From: Haloferax marisrubri
GTDB lineage: Archaea; Halobacteriota; Halobacteria; Halobacteriales; Haloferacaceae
NCBI RefSeq assembly: GCF_001469875.2
Contig: NZ_LOPW02000017.1
Location: forward strand, 421,366-485,365
Direction: 5' to 3'
DNA: 64,000 nucleotides
Shown here: one piece after another, positions 9,377 to 18,022 of the stretch
Numbering within the stretch: position 1 is the stretch's first letter
Layout of the letters: the number at the start of each line of letters is the position of its first letter
The notes under the pieces: model-generated
What the model was told of the DNA's origin: nothing
Databases searched by the model: none
What the model saw: the letters and a program-made list of their open reading frames with translations, nothing else
Position numbers and translations under genes: made by a program

Positions 9377-9496
9377 CCCGAACGGGCGCGAGTCGAGCGT
9401 TCGCCGCATCGTCCGTTCATCTCGGCCGGCGCGGTCGGCGACGGGGGGCCGCGGCTTTGATAAACAGTTTTGGTGCGGTCGCTCATAGGCCGCGGT

Positions 9497-9823
9497 ATGA
9501 CCGAGTACACCGTCGAGTTCGTCGGCACGGGCGAGACCATCACCGTCTCCGACAAGCAGACTATCCTCAAGGCCTGCATCGAGGAGGGCATCGCACAGGA
9601 GTACTCCTGCCGCGTCGGGATGTGCCTCGCTTGCTCCGCCGAGATTCTCGAAGGCGACGTCACCCAGCCCGCCGCCCGCGGGCTGACCGACGAGGAGGCC
9701 GAGCGCTTCGCGCTCACCTGCATGGCCCGCCCGCAGAGCGACCTCAAACTCGACCGCGGCGTCTACCCGCCGAGCATCGAGGGCGACGCCGCGGCCGCCG
9801 GCACCGCCGCAGACGACGACTGA
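9497..9823 (+). CDS. Plant-type [2Fe-2S] ferredoxin
   Basis: A 108-residue ferredoxin. The cluster ligands are in CRVGMCLAC (Cys-x4-Cys-x2-Cys, about residues 38-46), with the fourth cysteine in LTCMARP about 29 residues later. I chose the ATG giving MTEYTVEF; a longer GTG-initiated version adds nine residues without similarity. It carries single electrons in the cytoplasm; the partner cannot be told from context. The C-terminal tail is Ala/Asp-rich. Confidence 0.92.
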   Translation: MTEYTVEFVGTGETITVSDKQTILKACIEEGIAQEYSCRVGMCLACSAEILEGDVTQPAARGLTDEEAERFALTCMARPQSDLKLDRGVYPPSIEGDAAAAGTAADDD

Positions 9824-9937
9824 CGACGGGTACTCTCCGGGGCCGGGCCGCCGGCCCACGTTCTCAGTTCCGCAGCGCGCCGCTGAGCCGACGCGCCGGC
9901 CCGACATAGCTCGGCCGCGGGTCTCGCGGACCGCGTC

Positions 9938-11086
9938 TCACGCCTCGCTCGTCGCCGCGCAGTTGTTCGGCCCCAACTCGACTTCGAACGCCTCCTCGTC
10001 CGACAGCGAGTCGCGCCCGAGGTTCGTCTCGATGATGCGCTCGTAGTTGGCCGGCCGCGGCGGCATATCGGAACAGACGAACGAGACGAACGCCGCCTCG
10101 TCCATCGAGAGCGCCCCGAGTCGGTCCCGGAGCGTCCAGAGTTCCGCGACGTACGCGCCGGTTTCGTCCGGGACCGTCCGGGGGCCGTAGTGGGCGGGCG
10201 CGACCAGCGTGTCGTCGGCGAACTCCCCGTAGCGTTCCGTGAGCGTCGCGTGAAGCCGCCTCGCAGCATCGGGCGCGCCCTCGTCGCCGTCTTCGAGGTC
10301 CGGGCGAGCGACGCTCTCTAGGAAGAGGCTGTCGCCGGCGAGAAGCAGGTCGCCGAGTCGGAACGCGGTCATCTCGGTCGTGTGCCCCGGCGCGTGGACG
10401 GCGACGAGTTCCGCGTCGCCGACGCCGACGGTCTCGCCGTCAGCGACGAGTCGCGCGTCGAAATCGAGGCCGCGGTCGGTCGCGCCCGCCGGGAGGACGG
10501 CGCTCGCGTCGGTGCGCTCCGCGACCGCGCTGACGCCGCTGACGTGGTCGGCGTGGACGTGGGTGTCGACGGCGGCGACGACTTCCGCACCGTGCTCGCG
10601 GGCGTCTTCGACGTATCGGTCCGCGAACGCCCGAAGGGGGTCGACGACGACCGCCTCGTCGCCGGCGACGACCAGATAGGCGAGACAGCCGCTTGAGGGG
10701 CGGTCGTACTGGAGGACCGTCGCGTCCGCGTCCGCGTTCCCGACGGGGAATTCGCGGGCGCGGTAGACGCGCGCCCAGCCGTCCATGCCGGTTTCGAGGT
10801 TCTCGGCGGGGACGCCGGCCTCGGAAAGCAGGTCGGCGACGTGCGCGCTCGACCGGCCCTCCGCGCAGACGACGACCACCGGCGAGGGGGCGTCTCGGAA
10901 CTCGGCCGCGAGTTCGTCGACCGTCCCGCGAATCTCGGCCTGCGTGAAGCGAATCGCCGGAATCTGCGTCGCGGTCACGGCCGCGCCATCGACGCGCCAC
11001 GTCTCGAACTCGTCGCGGTTGCGCACGTCGAGCACCGTCGTGGGGTCGCCGCGGGCGAGTCGGGCCGCCAGTTCCTCGGGAGTCAT
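9938..11086 (-). CDS. Rhodanese / metallo-beta-lactamase fusion, persulfide dioxygenase-like
   Basis: A 382-residue protein with an N-terminal rhodanese domain (residues 1-110, active-site Cys in VVCAEGRSS) fused to a metallo-beta-lactamase domain (about 120-350) with the metal motif HVHADH, a later APGHT and GDSLF, as in ETHE1-type persulfide dioxygenases. It probably handles reactive sulfur species by moving sulfane sulfur and oxidising persulfide. The start is the ATG at 11086; a GTG six bases upstream is also possible. It is convergent with the ferredoxin gene. Confidence 0.88.
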   Translation of the reverse strand: MTPEELAARLARGDPTTVLDVRNRDEFETWRVDGAAVTATQIPAIRFTQAEIRGTVDELAAEFRDAPSPVVVVCAEGRSSAHVADLLSEAGVPAENLETGMDGWARVYRAREFPVGNADADATVLQYDRPSSGCLAYLVVAGDEAVVVDPLRAFADRYVEDAREHGAEVVAAVDTHVHADHVSGVSAVAERTDASAVLPAGATDRGLDFDARLVADGETVGVGDAELVAVHAPGHTTEMTAFRLGDLLLAGDSLFLESVARPDLEDGDEGAPDAARRLHATLTERYGEFADDTLVAPAHYGPRTVPDETGAYVAELWTLRDRLGALSMDEAAFVSFVCSDMPPRPANYERIIETNLGRDSLSDEEAFEVELGPNNCAATSEA

Positions 11087-11149
11087 ACGCACACGATACG
11101 CGCGCCGGGCGGAAGAACGCTCCGCGGGCCGAAACGAGGAGAGCGTCCG

Positions 11150-12898
11150 CTACTCGGTCGTTCCGCCGTCGTTGCTCAGGCGGTTCGAGGGCGGTTGGTC
11201 GAAGCCGGACTCGTCGAGGACGCCGGCCGGCGGGCCGTCGATGCCGCCAGCAGGTTGGGTGCCGGTCCCCATCTCCCGAGCGGTGTTCGGTCCGGTGGCG
11301 TCGGCCGTCCCGCCACCGCCGAGACGTTCGGCGGCGTGACGAATCGAGAGCACCTGTTCGGTCTGCGAGCGGTTGGCGTCGGCGATGTCGCCGATTTGGT
11401 CCGACACGGTGGTCGCGCGGGCGGTCGCGTCGTCGACCATGCGGGCGATTTGCTCGGCGCTCTCGGCTTGGTCGTCGGTCGCCGAGGCGACTTCGCCGAC
11501 GCCGACGGTTGCCTGTTCGACCGCCGCCGAGATGTCCGAGAGGCTCCCCATCACGTCCTCGCCGCGGTCGATGCCGTCGTAGAGTCGCCCGGTCGTCTGC
11601 GAGAGGCTCTCGATGGTCTCCTTCGCCTCGGTCTGGATTTGGTCAACCGTGCCTTCGACCTCGGCGGCGCGGGCCTGCGACTCCTCCGCGAGGTTCTTGA
11701 CCTCGCTGGCGACGACGGCGAACCCCTCGCCCGCGTCGCCGGCGCGGGCGGCCTCGATGGAGGCGTTGAGCGCGAGCAGGTTCGTCTGCTCCGCGATGTC
11801 GTTGATGGCGTCGAGCACCTCGTCTATCTCCGCGATTTGGTCGTGCAGTTGCTGGACGTCCTCGGAGGCGGTCTCCGCGGCCTCGCTCACGTCGCGCATC
11901 ACGTCGATGGCCTCGTCGGCGGCGTCCTCGCCCTCGGCGGCGCGCATGGCGGCGTCGGCGCTGGTCCGCTCGACCTCCTCCGCGGTCGCCGCGATTTCCT
12001 CGACGGTCGCGCTCATGTCCGACACCTCGGCGGCGACCGTCGCCATGTCGTCGGCCTGCGCCTGCGCCGTGGTCTCGATGTCGTCGGTCCGCTCGGTGAC
12101 TTCCTCGGAGGTCCGCAGGAGCGACTCGACCGGCTCGCTCACGTCGGCTTCGACCTCGTTTGCGAGGGCGCGCCGACGCTCGGCGGCCTCCCGCGCGGCC
12201 CGGCTGTACGAGTGGATGTACGTCTCCATCGCCACCTGCTGGTCGAGAGACAGGAGCTTCAACACGGGGAGGATACGCGCGACGACCTCGTCGACGGCGT
12301 CTTCGACTCGCCCGTCGCCACCGCGGAGACCGCTGGAGACGCCGGACGCGCCACCGAGCAGTCCCGAAAGGAGGCCGTCGTCGTCGTCGTCGGCACCGAT
12401 ATCGGCGTCGCTCCCCGTCGTGTCGCCGCCGGTGAACTCCGCTTTCACCTCGTCCGCGACGGCACCGAGAATACCCTCGTAGTAGACCGAGTACGCCCCG
12501 AGGTAGAACTTCGGCCCGAGGTCTATCATATCGTGTAACTTCCCGATGCGCGCCCGCTTCGCGAAGTAGTCCTCGCCGTACTCGCCGCGGCCGAGTTCGC
12601 GGAGGTAGGCCGCCTGGTCGGCCTGCAGCATCTCCGTGTTCTTCGTCGAGCGACCGAAGAACTTCGCCGCCGACGCGTGCTCGCCGAGGTGGTCGTAGAA
12701 CTCCGCCGCGAACTCGTCCGCAAACTCGTCCAAGAGCGGTTCGAGGTCGTGCAGGCGACGTTCGTCACCCTCCGAGAGACGAACGAACGATTTCCGTCGG
12801 TCGATTTCCGCCACGTCGATGTCCAACTGCGAGAGCAGCGCGTCTCCATCGACGCGCGCTCGCGCGTTGGCGTCGACTTGCCCCGAGGAGTCAGTCAT
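11150..12898 (-). CDS. hemAT: Globin-coupled aerotaxis transducer (HemAT)
   Basis: A 582-residue soluble transducer. Residues about 25-185 form a globin-coupled sensor domain, with the likely proximal haem ligand His122 in [10 protein letters not shown] coiled-coil linker and a methyl-accepting signalling domain follow, with the conserved hairpin tip around [22 protein letters not shown]. There is no membrane segment. The protein senses O2 through haem and signals to CheA, driving aerotaxis. The C-terminal 50 residues are a Gly/Pro-rich tail. I chose the ATG at 12898 because a TATA element (12922-12929) lies about 27 bases upstream. Confidence 0.94.
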   Translation of the reverse strand: MTDSSGQVDANARARVDGDALLSQLDIDVAEIDRRKSFVRLSEGDERRLHDLEPLLDEFADEFAAEFYDHLGEHASAAKFFGRSTKNTEMLQADQAAYLRELGRGEYGEDYFAKRARIGKLHDMIDLGPKFYLGAYSVYYEGILGAVADEVKAEFTGGDTTGSDADIGADDDDDGLLSGLLGGASGVSSGLRGGDGRVEDAVDEVVARILPVLKLLSLDQQVAMETYIHSYSRAAREAAERRRALANEVEADVSEPVESLLRTSEEVTERTDDIETTAQAQADDMATVAAEVSDMSATVEEIAATAEEVERTSADAAMRAAEGEDAADEAIDVMRDVSEAAETASEDVQQLHDQIAEIDEVLDAINDIAEQTNLLALNASIEAARAGDAGEGFAVVASEVKNLAEESQARAAEVEGTVDQIQTEAKETIESLSQTTGRLYDGIDRGEDVMGSLSDISAAVEQATVGVGEVASATDDQAESAEQIARMVDDATARATTVSDQIGDIADANRSQTEQVLSIRHAAERLGGGGTADATGPNTAREMGTGTQPAGGIDGPPAGVLDESGFDQPPSNRLSNDGGTTE

Positions 12899-12921
12899 AT
12901 ATACCGTTCTCAACAGACACC

Positions 12922-12929
12922 AGTATTTC
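12922..12929 (-). promoter_or_regulatory. TATA element of hemAT
   Basis: Minus-strand GAAATACT about 27 bases before the ATG at 12898. It supports the shorter start over upstream in-frame codons. Confidence 0.5.
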
Positions 12930-13037
12930 AACCCTCACCGCAGAATATCACGAGTGATACCGGAACTGATTGCCGTGAGAATCCCACAGTCGTGGACCGG
13001 ACCGAATGTTCACGTGACTGGCGGGCCGATAGGCGGT

Positions 13038-13673
13038 ATGGACGCCGATTCGTTCCGCGAGTCAATCGAGACGGCGAAGCGCACGCAACTCGACCGACTC
13101 GGCTCGTCGAAGCTCCTGTTGGCGCTGACCGATGCGGACCTCTCCGAACCGGCGGTGCTCCGCGCCGCCGCGTACTCCGAGCACGCGGCCCGCGGGACGT
13201 TCGAGGGGTGGGCCGCCGACGAGTCCGACGAGGAAGCGAGAGCCGCCTTCGAGGCCACCGCGGCCCAAGAGGCCGAACACCTCGACCGCGTCCTCGACGC
13301 GCTCGACGAGGAGGTCGACCTCCCGGATGAACCCGGCGTGATGCACGCGTACCTCCGCGGGCGCGAGGACACGGTCGAGCGGGCCGCCGCCGGGATGGTC
13401 GGCCGCGGACTCGTCTCGATTCGGACCCACACGCAGGTCATCGGCTTCTTCGTCAACGAGGCGGACGAGCCCCGCGCCGACCTCTTTCGCGACCTGAAAG
13501 CCGAGACCGAGGAGACGCTGACGACCGGCCTCGACCTGTTGGCCGACCGCTGCGAGACCGACGAGGACTGGGAGCGCGCCCGGATGGTCGCCGAGTACGT
13601 CGTCCAACTGGCGTACGACGACTACGCCGACGGCCTCGCCGAACTCGGCGTGGACCCGAAGCCGCTCTGCTGA
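13038..13673 (+). CDS. Ferritin-like / rubrerythrin-related helical protein
   Basis: A 211-residue all-helical acidic protein. Glu/His pairs in SEHAARGTFEGW and AAQEAEHLDRV resemble half of a diiron ferritin-like four-helix bundle. A second pair of helices (TEETLTTGLDLL, MVAEYVVQLAYDDY) follows. The diiron ligand set cannot be confirmed by eye. I chose the ATG at 13038; in-frame upstream codons overlap the hemAT promoter. It is divergent from hemAT, so a role in oxygen stress is possible but is inference only. Confidence 0.65.
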   Translation: MDADSFRESIETAKRTQLDRLGSSKLLLALTDADLSEPAVLRAAAYSEHAARGTFEGWAADESDEEARAAFEATAAQEAEHLDRVLDALDEEVDLPDEPGVMHAYLRGREDTVERAAAGMVGRGLVSIRTHTQVIGFFVNEADEPRADLFRDLKAETEETLTTGLDLLADRCETDEDWERARMVAEYVVQLAYDDYADGLAELGVDPKPLC

Positions 13674-13749
13674 GCCGAGTCGAGGGCGCCCGGAACCGCC
13701 CCGCGTCGTCGACCCAACCTATTCGTGTCCCCGAGTGGTAGCCGGAGGT

Positions 13750-14334
13750 ATGACTTCCGAGGTTCGCGGGCGCGTCGAAGCGCTGTACACCGCGCCGTCG
13801 AAGGGGGAGCCGATGGACTCCCACGAGACCGTCGCGGTCGCGGCGGGCGGCATCGAAGGCGACCGCTACGCCGACGGCGACGGCTTCTACTCGGCGACCG
13901 ACGGCTGTCAGGTGACGCTCGTCGACGCCGCGGTGCTGGACGATGCGGCGCGCGAGTACGACCTCGACCTCGCTGACGGCCAACACCGCCGGAACGTCGT
14001 CGTCCGCGGCGTCGACCTCGCCGACCTGCTCGACGCGACGTTCGAACTCGGCGGGGCCGAACTCCGCGGGACGAAACTCAGGCCGCCCTGCGCGTACCTC
14101 GCGGACCTCGTCGGCGACGACGACGTGGGCGACGCCCTCCGCGAGTCCCGCGGCGGCATCTGCGCGGACGTGCTCGCGCCCGGCCGGGTCGCGGTCGGCG
14201 ACGACCTCCGCGTGACCGAGGCGAACCCGCGCGAACTGGGCCGCCAGATAGCCCAGCGACTCGGCGGTGAGCGAGTCGCGGACGACGACGAAGCCGCGGC
14301 AAGCCACGAGGAACACGGGGACAACCACGAATGA
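13750..14334 (+). CDS. MOSC domain protein
   Basis: A 194-residue protein with the MOSC domain found at the C-terminus of molybdenum cofactor sulfurases: GGIEGDRYADG near residue 35, RRNVVVRGVDL near residue 80 and KLRPPCAYL with the conserved Cys near residue 112. MOSC domains bind sulfur and deliver it to metal clusters. The stop overlaps the galK start by four bases (ATGA), though no functional link to galactose is known. The start ATG at 13750 gives MTSEVRGR. Confidence 0.9.
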   Translation: MTSEVRGRVEALYTAPSKGEPMDSHETVAVAAGGIEGDRYADGDGFYSATDGCQVTLVDAAVLDDAAREYDLDLADGQHRRNVVVRGVDLADLLDATFELGGAELRGTKLRPPCAYLADLVGDDDVGDALRESRGGICADVLAPGRVAVGDDLRVTEANPRELGRQIAQRLGGERVADDDEAAASHEEHGDNHE

Positions 14335-15563
14335 CTGGTGACGACGATACCGACGCCGTGGGCGCGACGGCCTCGAATCCGGTCGAGCGCTCGAAGGCCG
14401 CACTCGCGTCGCTCCGGGACGACGGCGACACCTCGGCGTCGGCCGCAGACTCGCCCGCGAGGGCGGCCCCGACGGTCGCCGTCGCTCCCGGCCGAGTGAA
14501 CCTCGTCGGTGGCCACACGGACTACAACGACGGCCTCTGTCTCCCGATGGCCGTGGACCGCCACGTCGCGGTCGCGGCCCGCCCGAGAAGCGACGGCCGA
14601 CTCCGCGTCCGCGCCGCCGACTTTGACGAGACGGCCGAACTCGCCCCCGGCGACGACCCCGAGGGCTGGGCGGCCTACGTCGCCGCGGTCGCTCGCGTCC
14701 TCCGTGAGGACCGCCCGGTCGGCGGCGCGGACCTCGCCATCGCCTCGGACGTGCCCACGGGCGCGGGGCTCTCCTCGTCGGCCGCGCTCGAACTCTCTGT
14801 CGGCCGCGCGCTCCTCGCGGTCTCCGGGCGTGACCTCCCCACCGCCGACCTCGCGCTGGCGTGCTGGCGGGCCGAACGCGAGGGCGTCGGCGTCGAGTGC
14901 GGCATCCTCGACCAGTTTTCGGCGGCGTTGTGCGAGGCCGACTCGGCGCTCTTTCTCGACTGCCGGAGCCGCGAGTTCGAGCCGGTTCCACTCGGCGACG
15001 GCGTCGGCGTCCTCGTCATCGACACCGGCGTCTCCCACGAACTGACGGAGTCGGGCTACAACGACCGCGTCCGCGAGTGCGCGGCGGCGCTCGATTCCCT
15101 CCGCGAGGTCGCCGACCGCGATCTCGACTCCCTGCGCGACGTGGACCGCGACCTCCTCGACGCCCACGCCGCCGCGCTGGACCCGATGCACCGCCGCCGG
15201 GTTCGACACGTCGTGACCGAAAACGAGCGCGTCCGTCGCGCCCGCGACGCGCTCGTCGCCGGCGACCTCGACCGCGTTGGCGACGCGATGCTCGCGGCGC
15301 ACGAGAGTCTGCGCGACGACTACGAAGTGAGCTGTCCGGAACTCGACGCGGCGGTCGAACTCGCCGCCGAGACGTCGGGCGTCTACGGCGCGCGGATGAC
15401 CGGCGGCGGTTTCGGCGGGAGCGCGGTTGCGCTGGTCGATGACGACGCACTCGACCGGGCGGCGCGTGAGATTCGAGACGCCGCCCCCGAGCGCGTCGGC
15501 CCCGACGCCGACGTGTTCGCCTGCCGCCCGTCGGCCGGCGTTCGACTGGTCGGCGAGGAGTGA
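14331..15563 (+). CDS. galK: Galactokinase
   Basis: A 410-residue GHMP kinase. It has the galactokinase signature GRVNLVGGHTDYNDG (about residues 54-68), the ATP-binding PTGAGLSSSAALE motif (about 142) and the C-terminal GGGFGGSAVALV motif (about 361). It phosphorylates galactose to galactose-1-phosphate. An N-terminal stretch of about 45 low-complexity residues precedes the domain. The ATG lies within the stop of the MOSC gene. The family signature supports galactokinase over mevalonate or homoserine kinase. Confidence 0.92.
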   Translation: MTGDDDTDAVGATASNPVERSKAALASLRDDGDTSASAADSPARAAPTVAVAPGRVNLVGGHTDYNDGLCLPMAVDRHVAVAARPRSDGRLRVRAADFDETAELAPGDDPEGWAAYVAAVARVLREDRPVGGADLAIASDVPTGAGLSSSAALELSVGRALLAVSGRDLPTADLALACWRAEREGVGVECGILDQFSAALCEADSALFLDCRSREFEPVPLGDGVGVLVIDTGVSHELTESGYNDRVRECAAALDSLREVADRDLDSLRDVDRDLLDAHAAALDPMHRRRVRHVVTENERVRRARDALVAGDLDRVGDAMLAAHESLRDDYEVSCPELDAAVELAAETSGVYGARMTGGGFGGSAVALVDDDALDRAAREIRDAAPERVGPDADVFACRPSAGVRLVGEE

Positions 15564-15636
15564 GCGCGAGCCGACGGCTCCGCGTGGAGTCTCGGAAAAA
15601 TCGGAATGCGGGTCCGTGAGTTCGGGGGTGGATTCT

Positions 15637-15836
15637 GCTTCGGCTTCCGCCTCGTCGAACGAGGTGAATCAGAGATTCACCGGCTCGCCGAAGCTTACGC
15701 TTCGTCGAACAGCGCAGCACTCCGTGCTGCTGGCTCGACGAGTCGTTTCACTCCTCGTCGAATAGTGTCGAGCGAAGCTCGACTGATTCGACTTCGGCTT
15801 ACGCCTCGTCGAACATAACAGACGCTACGCGTCTGT
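15637..15836. repeat. Cluster of small perfect hairpins with three-base loops between galK and gad
   Basis: Four hairpins with 7-8 bp perfect stems and exactly three-base loops: 15663-15681 (loop AGA), 15714-15730 (TCC), 15767-15783 (GAA) and 15818-15836 (TAC). The stems differ in sequence. Three are preceded by a similar motif, cttcggctt(a/c)cgcctcgtcgaac or a variant (15637-15660, 15688-15710, 15792-15814). They sit in the convergent gap between galK and gad and could act as bidirectional terminators. Confidence 0.8.
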
Positions 15837-15868
15837 TGGCTCGACGAGTCGTTTCACTCCTCGTCGAA
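15731..15868. repeat. 32-bp direct repeat of the gad 3' end, each copy a hairpin
   Basis: Bases 15731-15762 and 15837-15868 are identical. The second copy holds the gad stop codon in the loop of a hairpin with arms TCGACGAG (15841-15848) and CTCGTCGA (15860-15867). The first copy repeats this hairpin 106 bp away, outside the gene. Confidence 0.85.
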
Positions 15869-17092
15869 CAGCGTCTCGCCGTCGACCATGTGCTCTTCGA
15901 CGGTGTCCATGTCCAGCGTCACGCCGAGGCCCGGCTTCTCCGGAATCTCGATGTAGCCGTCCTCGATGACCGTCTCCTCGACGAGGTCGCCCCACCAGCC
16001 CAGCTCGTAGGAGTGGTACTCGACCGCCAGCGAGTTCGGAATCGCCGTGCCGACGTGCGCGGAGGCCATCGTCGCGACCGGCGACGAGACGTTGTGCATC
16101 GCGACCGGCACGTAGTACTGGTTCGCCACGTCCGCGATTTTCTGCGTCTCGCGCATCCCGCCGACCTTCGGCATGTCGGGCGCGACGATGTCCACGGCCT
16201 GATTCTCGATGAGGCGGCGAAGCTCCGTCACGCGGTAGCGGTTCTCACCGACCGTGATGGGCGTGAGCGTGGACTTCGTGACCTCCTCCTGCACGTCGAG
16301 GTTCTCCGGCGGCACGGGGTCTTCGAGCCACCACACGTCGTAGTCTTCGAGCGCGGCCGCGAGGCGCTTTGCGCTCCCGCCCGAGAACGTCCAGTGGCAG
16401 TCGAACGCCACGTCCGCCTTGTCCTTGACGCGCTCTGTCACCTTCTCGACGATTTCGGCCTTGTGCCGAATCTCGCCGGGTCGCAGGTGGCGGTTCGCGC
16501 GGTCCTTCTCGAAGCCCGACGGCACGTCGAGGTCGAACTTCAGCGCGTCGTAACCGAGTTCGTCAACCACGCGCTCCGCCTCGTCGGCGCACGCTTCGGG
16601 GTCGGCCTCCTCTTCGGTGTGGCAGTCGCAGTAGACGCGGACCTTGTCGCGGTACTTCCCGCCGAGAAGCTGATAGGCGGGGATGTCGAGAATCTTGCCC
16701 GCGAGGTCGTGCAGCGCGATTTCGATGCCCGCGATGGCGGTGACGGTGACGCCCTCGACGGAGCCCTCACCGGACATCTTCTGGACGAGATGCTCGTACA
16801 GGCGGTCGATGTCGAGGGGGTTCTCGCCGATGACGAACGGCTTCATGCGCTCGATGAGTTCGGGCACGCCCGCGCCCCAGTAGGCCTCGCCGGTGCCGAC
16901 GACGCCCGCGTCGGTGTAGATGCGGACGAGCGTCCACGGGAAGTTGCCGTCGACCATCGTCGTCTGCACGTCGGTGATTTCGACGTCGCGGCCGCCGCCG
17001 CGCTTGGCCGTCACGCCCATCGTCTCCGCCGACAGCTCTCGCATCGTGTACTCCGCGTTCGGATCGTGTAACTCCGCGTAGTTCTTACCCAT
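15854..17092 (-). CDS. gad: Gluconate/galactonate dehydratase, enolase superfamily
   Basis: A 412-residue enolase-superfamily enzyme. An N-terminal capping domain (residues 1-140) precedes a barrel with AFDCHW, WWLEDPVPPEN, VGENRYR and VAMHNVSSP, which carry the acid-base and Mg2+ residues of the mandelate racemase/dehydratase group. In Haloferax the enzyme dehydrates D-gluconate to 2-keto-3-deoxygluconate in the semiphosphorylative Entner-Doudoroff pathway. Galactonate activity is also possible, and galK is the neighbour. The promoter has TTTACTAA at 17114-17121. The stop lies inside a hairpin. Confidence 0.88.
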   Translation of the reverse strand: MGKNYAELHDPNAEYTMRELSAETMGVTAKRGGGRDVEITDVQTTMVDGNFPWTLVRIYTDAGVVGTGEAYWGAGVPELIERMKPFVIGENPLDIDRLYEHLVQKMSGEGSVEGVTVTAIAGIEIALHDLAGKILDIPAYQLLGGKYRDKVRVYCDCHTEEEADPEACADEAERVVDELGYDALKFDLDVPSGFEKDRANRHLRPGEIRHKAEIVEKVTERVKDKADVAFDCHWTFSGGSAKRLAAALEDYDVWWLEDPVPPENLDVQEEVTKSTLTPITVGENRYRVTELRRLIENQAVDIVAPDMPKVGGMRETQKIADVANQYYVPVAMHNVSSPVATMASAHVGTAIPNSLAVEYHSYELGWWGDLVEETVIEDGYIEIPEKPGLGVTLDMDTVEEHMVDGETLFDEE

Positions 17093-17113
17093 GCAGAGTG
17101 GTTTACTCGGACG

Positions 17114-17128
17114 TTAGTAAAGTTTTTC
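17114..17128 (-). promoter_or_regulatory. BRE/TATA of gad
   Basis: The minus strand reads GGAAAAAC then TTTACTAA, centred about 25 bases before the ATG at 17092. This is a good leaderless promoter. Confidence 0.6.
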
Positions 17129-17168
17129 CGACCGAGACATGTCTCCGGTCGGGCCTCGCGGGGCGCGG

Positions 17169-17615
17169 TCAGACCGGCGCGCGTCGGTCCAGCGAGTCGC
17201 GGAACGTCTCTCGGACGAGCGCGTCGAGGTCGGCGGGGAAGTCGAGTCGCCGGAGGTCGGTTTCGGGGTCCGCCGACGGGTCGATGTCGACGCCGCGGCG
17301 GCGGAGCGCGAGCAGTCGCCAGAGGTACGCGAGTCTGAGCAGGCGCATCGCGCCCGGCACGTCGGCGGCGCTTCGGACGCGGTAGGTCACCCACGCGGAG
17401 TCGGGAAGCACGTGGTGCGGGTCCGCGAGGCCGTCAGTCAGGAGCACGTCGCGGACGCGCTTCGTGAGCGCGAGGTCGACGACGCCGGCGTCGTGGACGT
17501 GGCCGATTTCTCTCCCGGCGACGAGGAACTCCGTTCCCCCGAAGCGGTGCGGTGCGGTCTCGACGCCGGGCCACCGCGAGACCCGCGAGACGATTCTGTC
17601 GATGGAGGCAGTCAT
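17169..17615 (-). CDS. DUF5519 / luciferase-domain-like protein
   Basis: A 148-residue protein matching the DUF5519 (Pfam 'Luciferase' domain) pattern: an N-terminal PHRFGGTEFLVAGREIGHVH, then a helical part with DPHHVLPDSAWVTYRV. Despite the domain name there is no evidence of light emission; such proteins are of unknown function. I chose the ATG at 17615 (MTASIDR); the longer in-frame extension is Arg-rich and atypical. Confidence 0.7.
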   Translation of the reverse strand: MTASIDRIVSRVSRWPGVETAPHRFGGTEFLVAGREIGHVHDAGVVDLALTKRVRDVLLTDGLADPHHVLPDSAWVTYRVRSAADVPGAMRLLRLAYLWRLLALRRRGVDIDPSADPETDLRRLDFPADLDALVRETFRDSLDRRAPV

Positions 17616-17744
17616 TGGTGAATGTACGCGCTCCAAGAAGATAACGACAGAGTCGGACCGTCCCGAGGCACGACGCCCGACAGCCCGGTTCGAAGCCCGT
17701 AGCCGGACGATAACGACAGGACTTCCGGACATTCAGTTCACGGT

Positions 17745-17812
17745 GAGTGTCTGTCGAAAATAGACACTCGGAACGACGCGGTATTCGCGGATTAACACGG
17801 GTTAGGAACCCG
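17745..17812. repeat. Two intergenic hairpins
   Basis: GAGTGTCT (17745-17752) pairs with AGACACTC (17762-17769) around a nine-base loop. CGGGTT (17798-17803) pairs with AACCCG (17807-17812) around AGG and is followed by AATTTT. They lie in the 17616-17953 gap, which otherwise shows no gene. No plus-strand gene ends just upstream, so a simple terminator role is unclear. Confidence 0.65.
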
Positions 17813-17953
17813 AATTTTCGTATCCCGTGACGACTTCGGAGGACGAGTCCGTCCCGAGGGTTCGCTCTCCGTCCGACGAAACCCGGGCCGCATCGGCGTC
17901 GAGGGTAGACGATTCGTAACGAAACCCTCGGGACGCAAATAACAGGTCGAACC

Positions 17954-18022
17954 ATGTCTCTGACTGCCACCGATGTTCCGACACAGGGAACCGACCCCGA
18001 CTCCCGGGAGGCCGCGCGATGA
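17954..18022 (+). CDS. 22-residue micro-ORF overlapping the next start
   Basis: ATG at 17954 gives a 22-residue peptide whose stop TGA overlaps the ATG of the next gene (ATGA at 18019-18022). A Shine-Dalgarno-like GGAGG (18007-18011) inside it is spaced seven bases from that ATG. It may be a coupling or leader ORF, or chance. No similarity is recognised. Confidence 0.35.
   Translation: MSLTATDVPTQGTDPDSREAAR

Noticed and set aside
10841..12538. 565-codon open frame antisense to hemAT
   Set aside because: It is the reverse-strand shadow of a coding gene in GC-rich DNA; the composition is unlike haloarchaeal proteins and no motif is present.
15637..15868. Possible CRISPR array
   Set aside because: The repeats are imperfect, too few, unevenly spaced and consist of hairpins; no cas genes are nearby.
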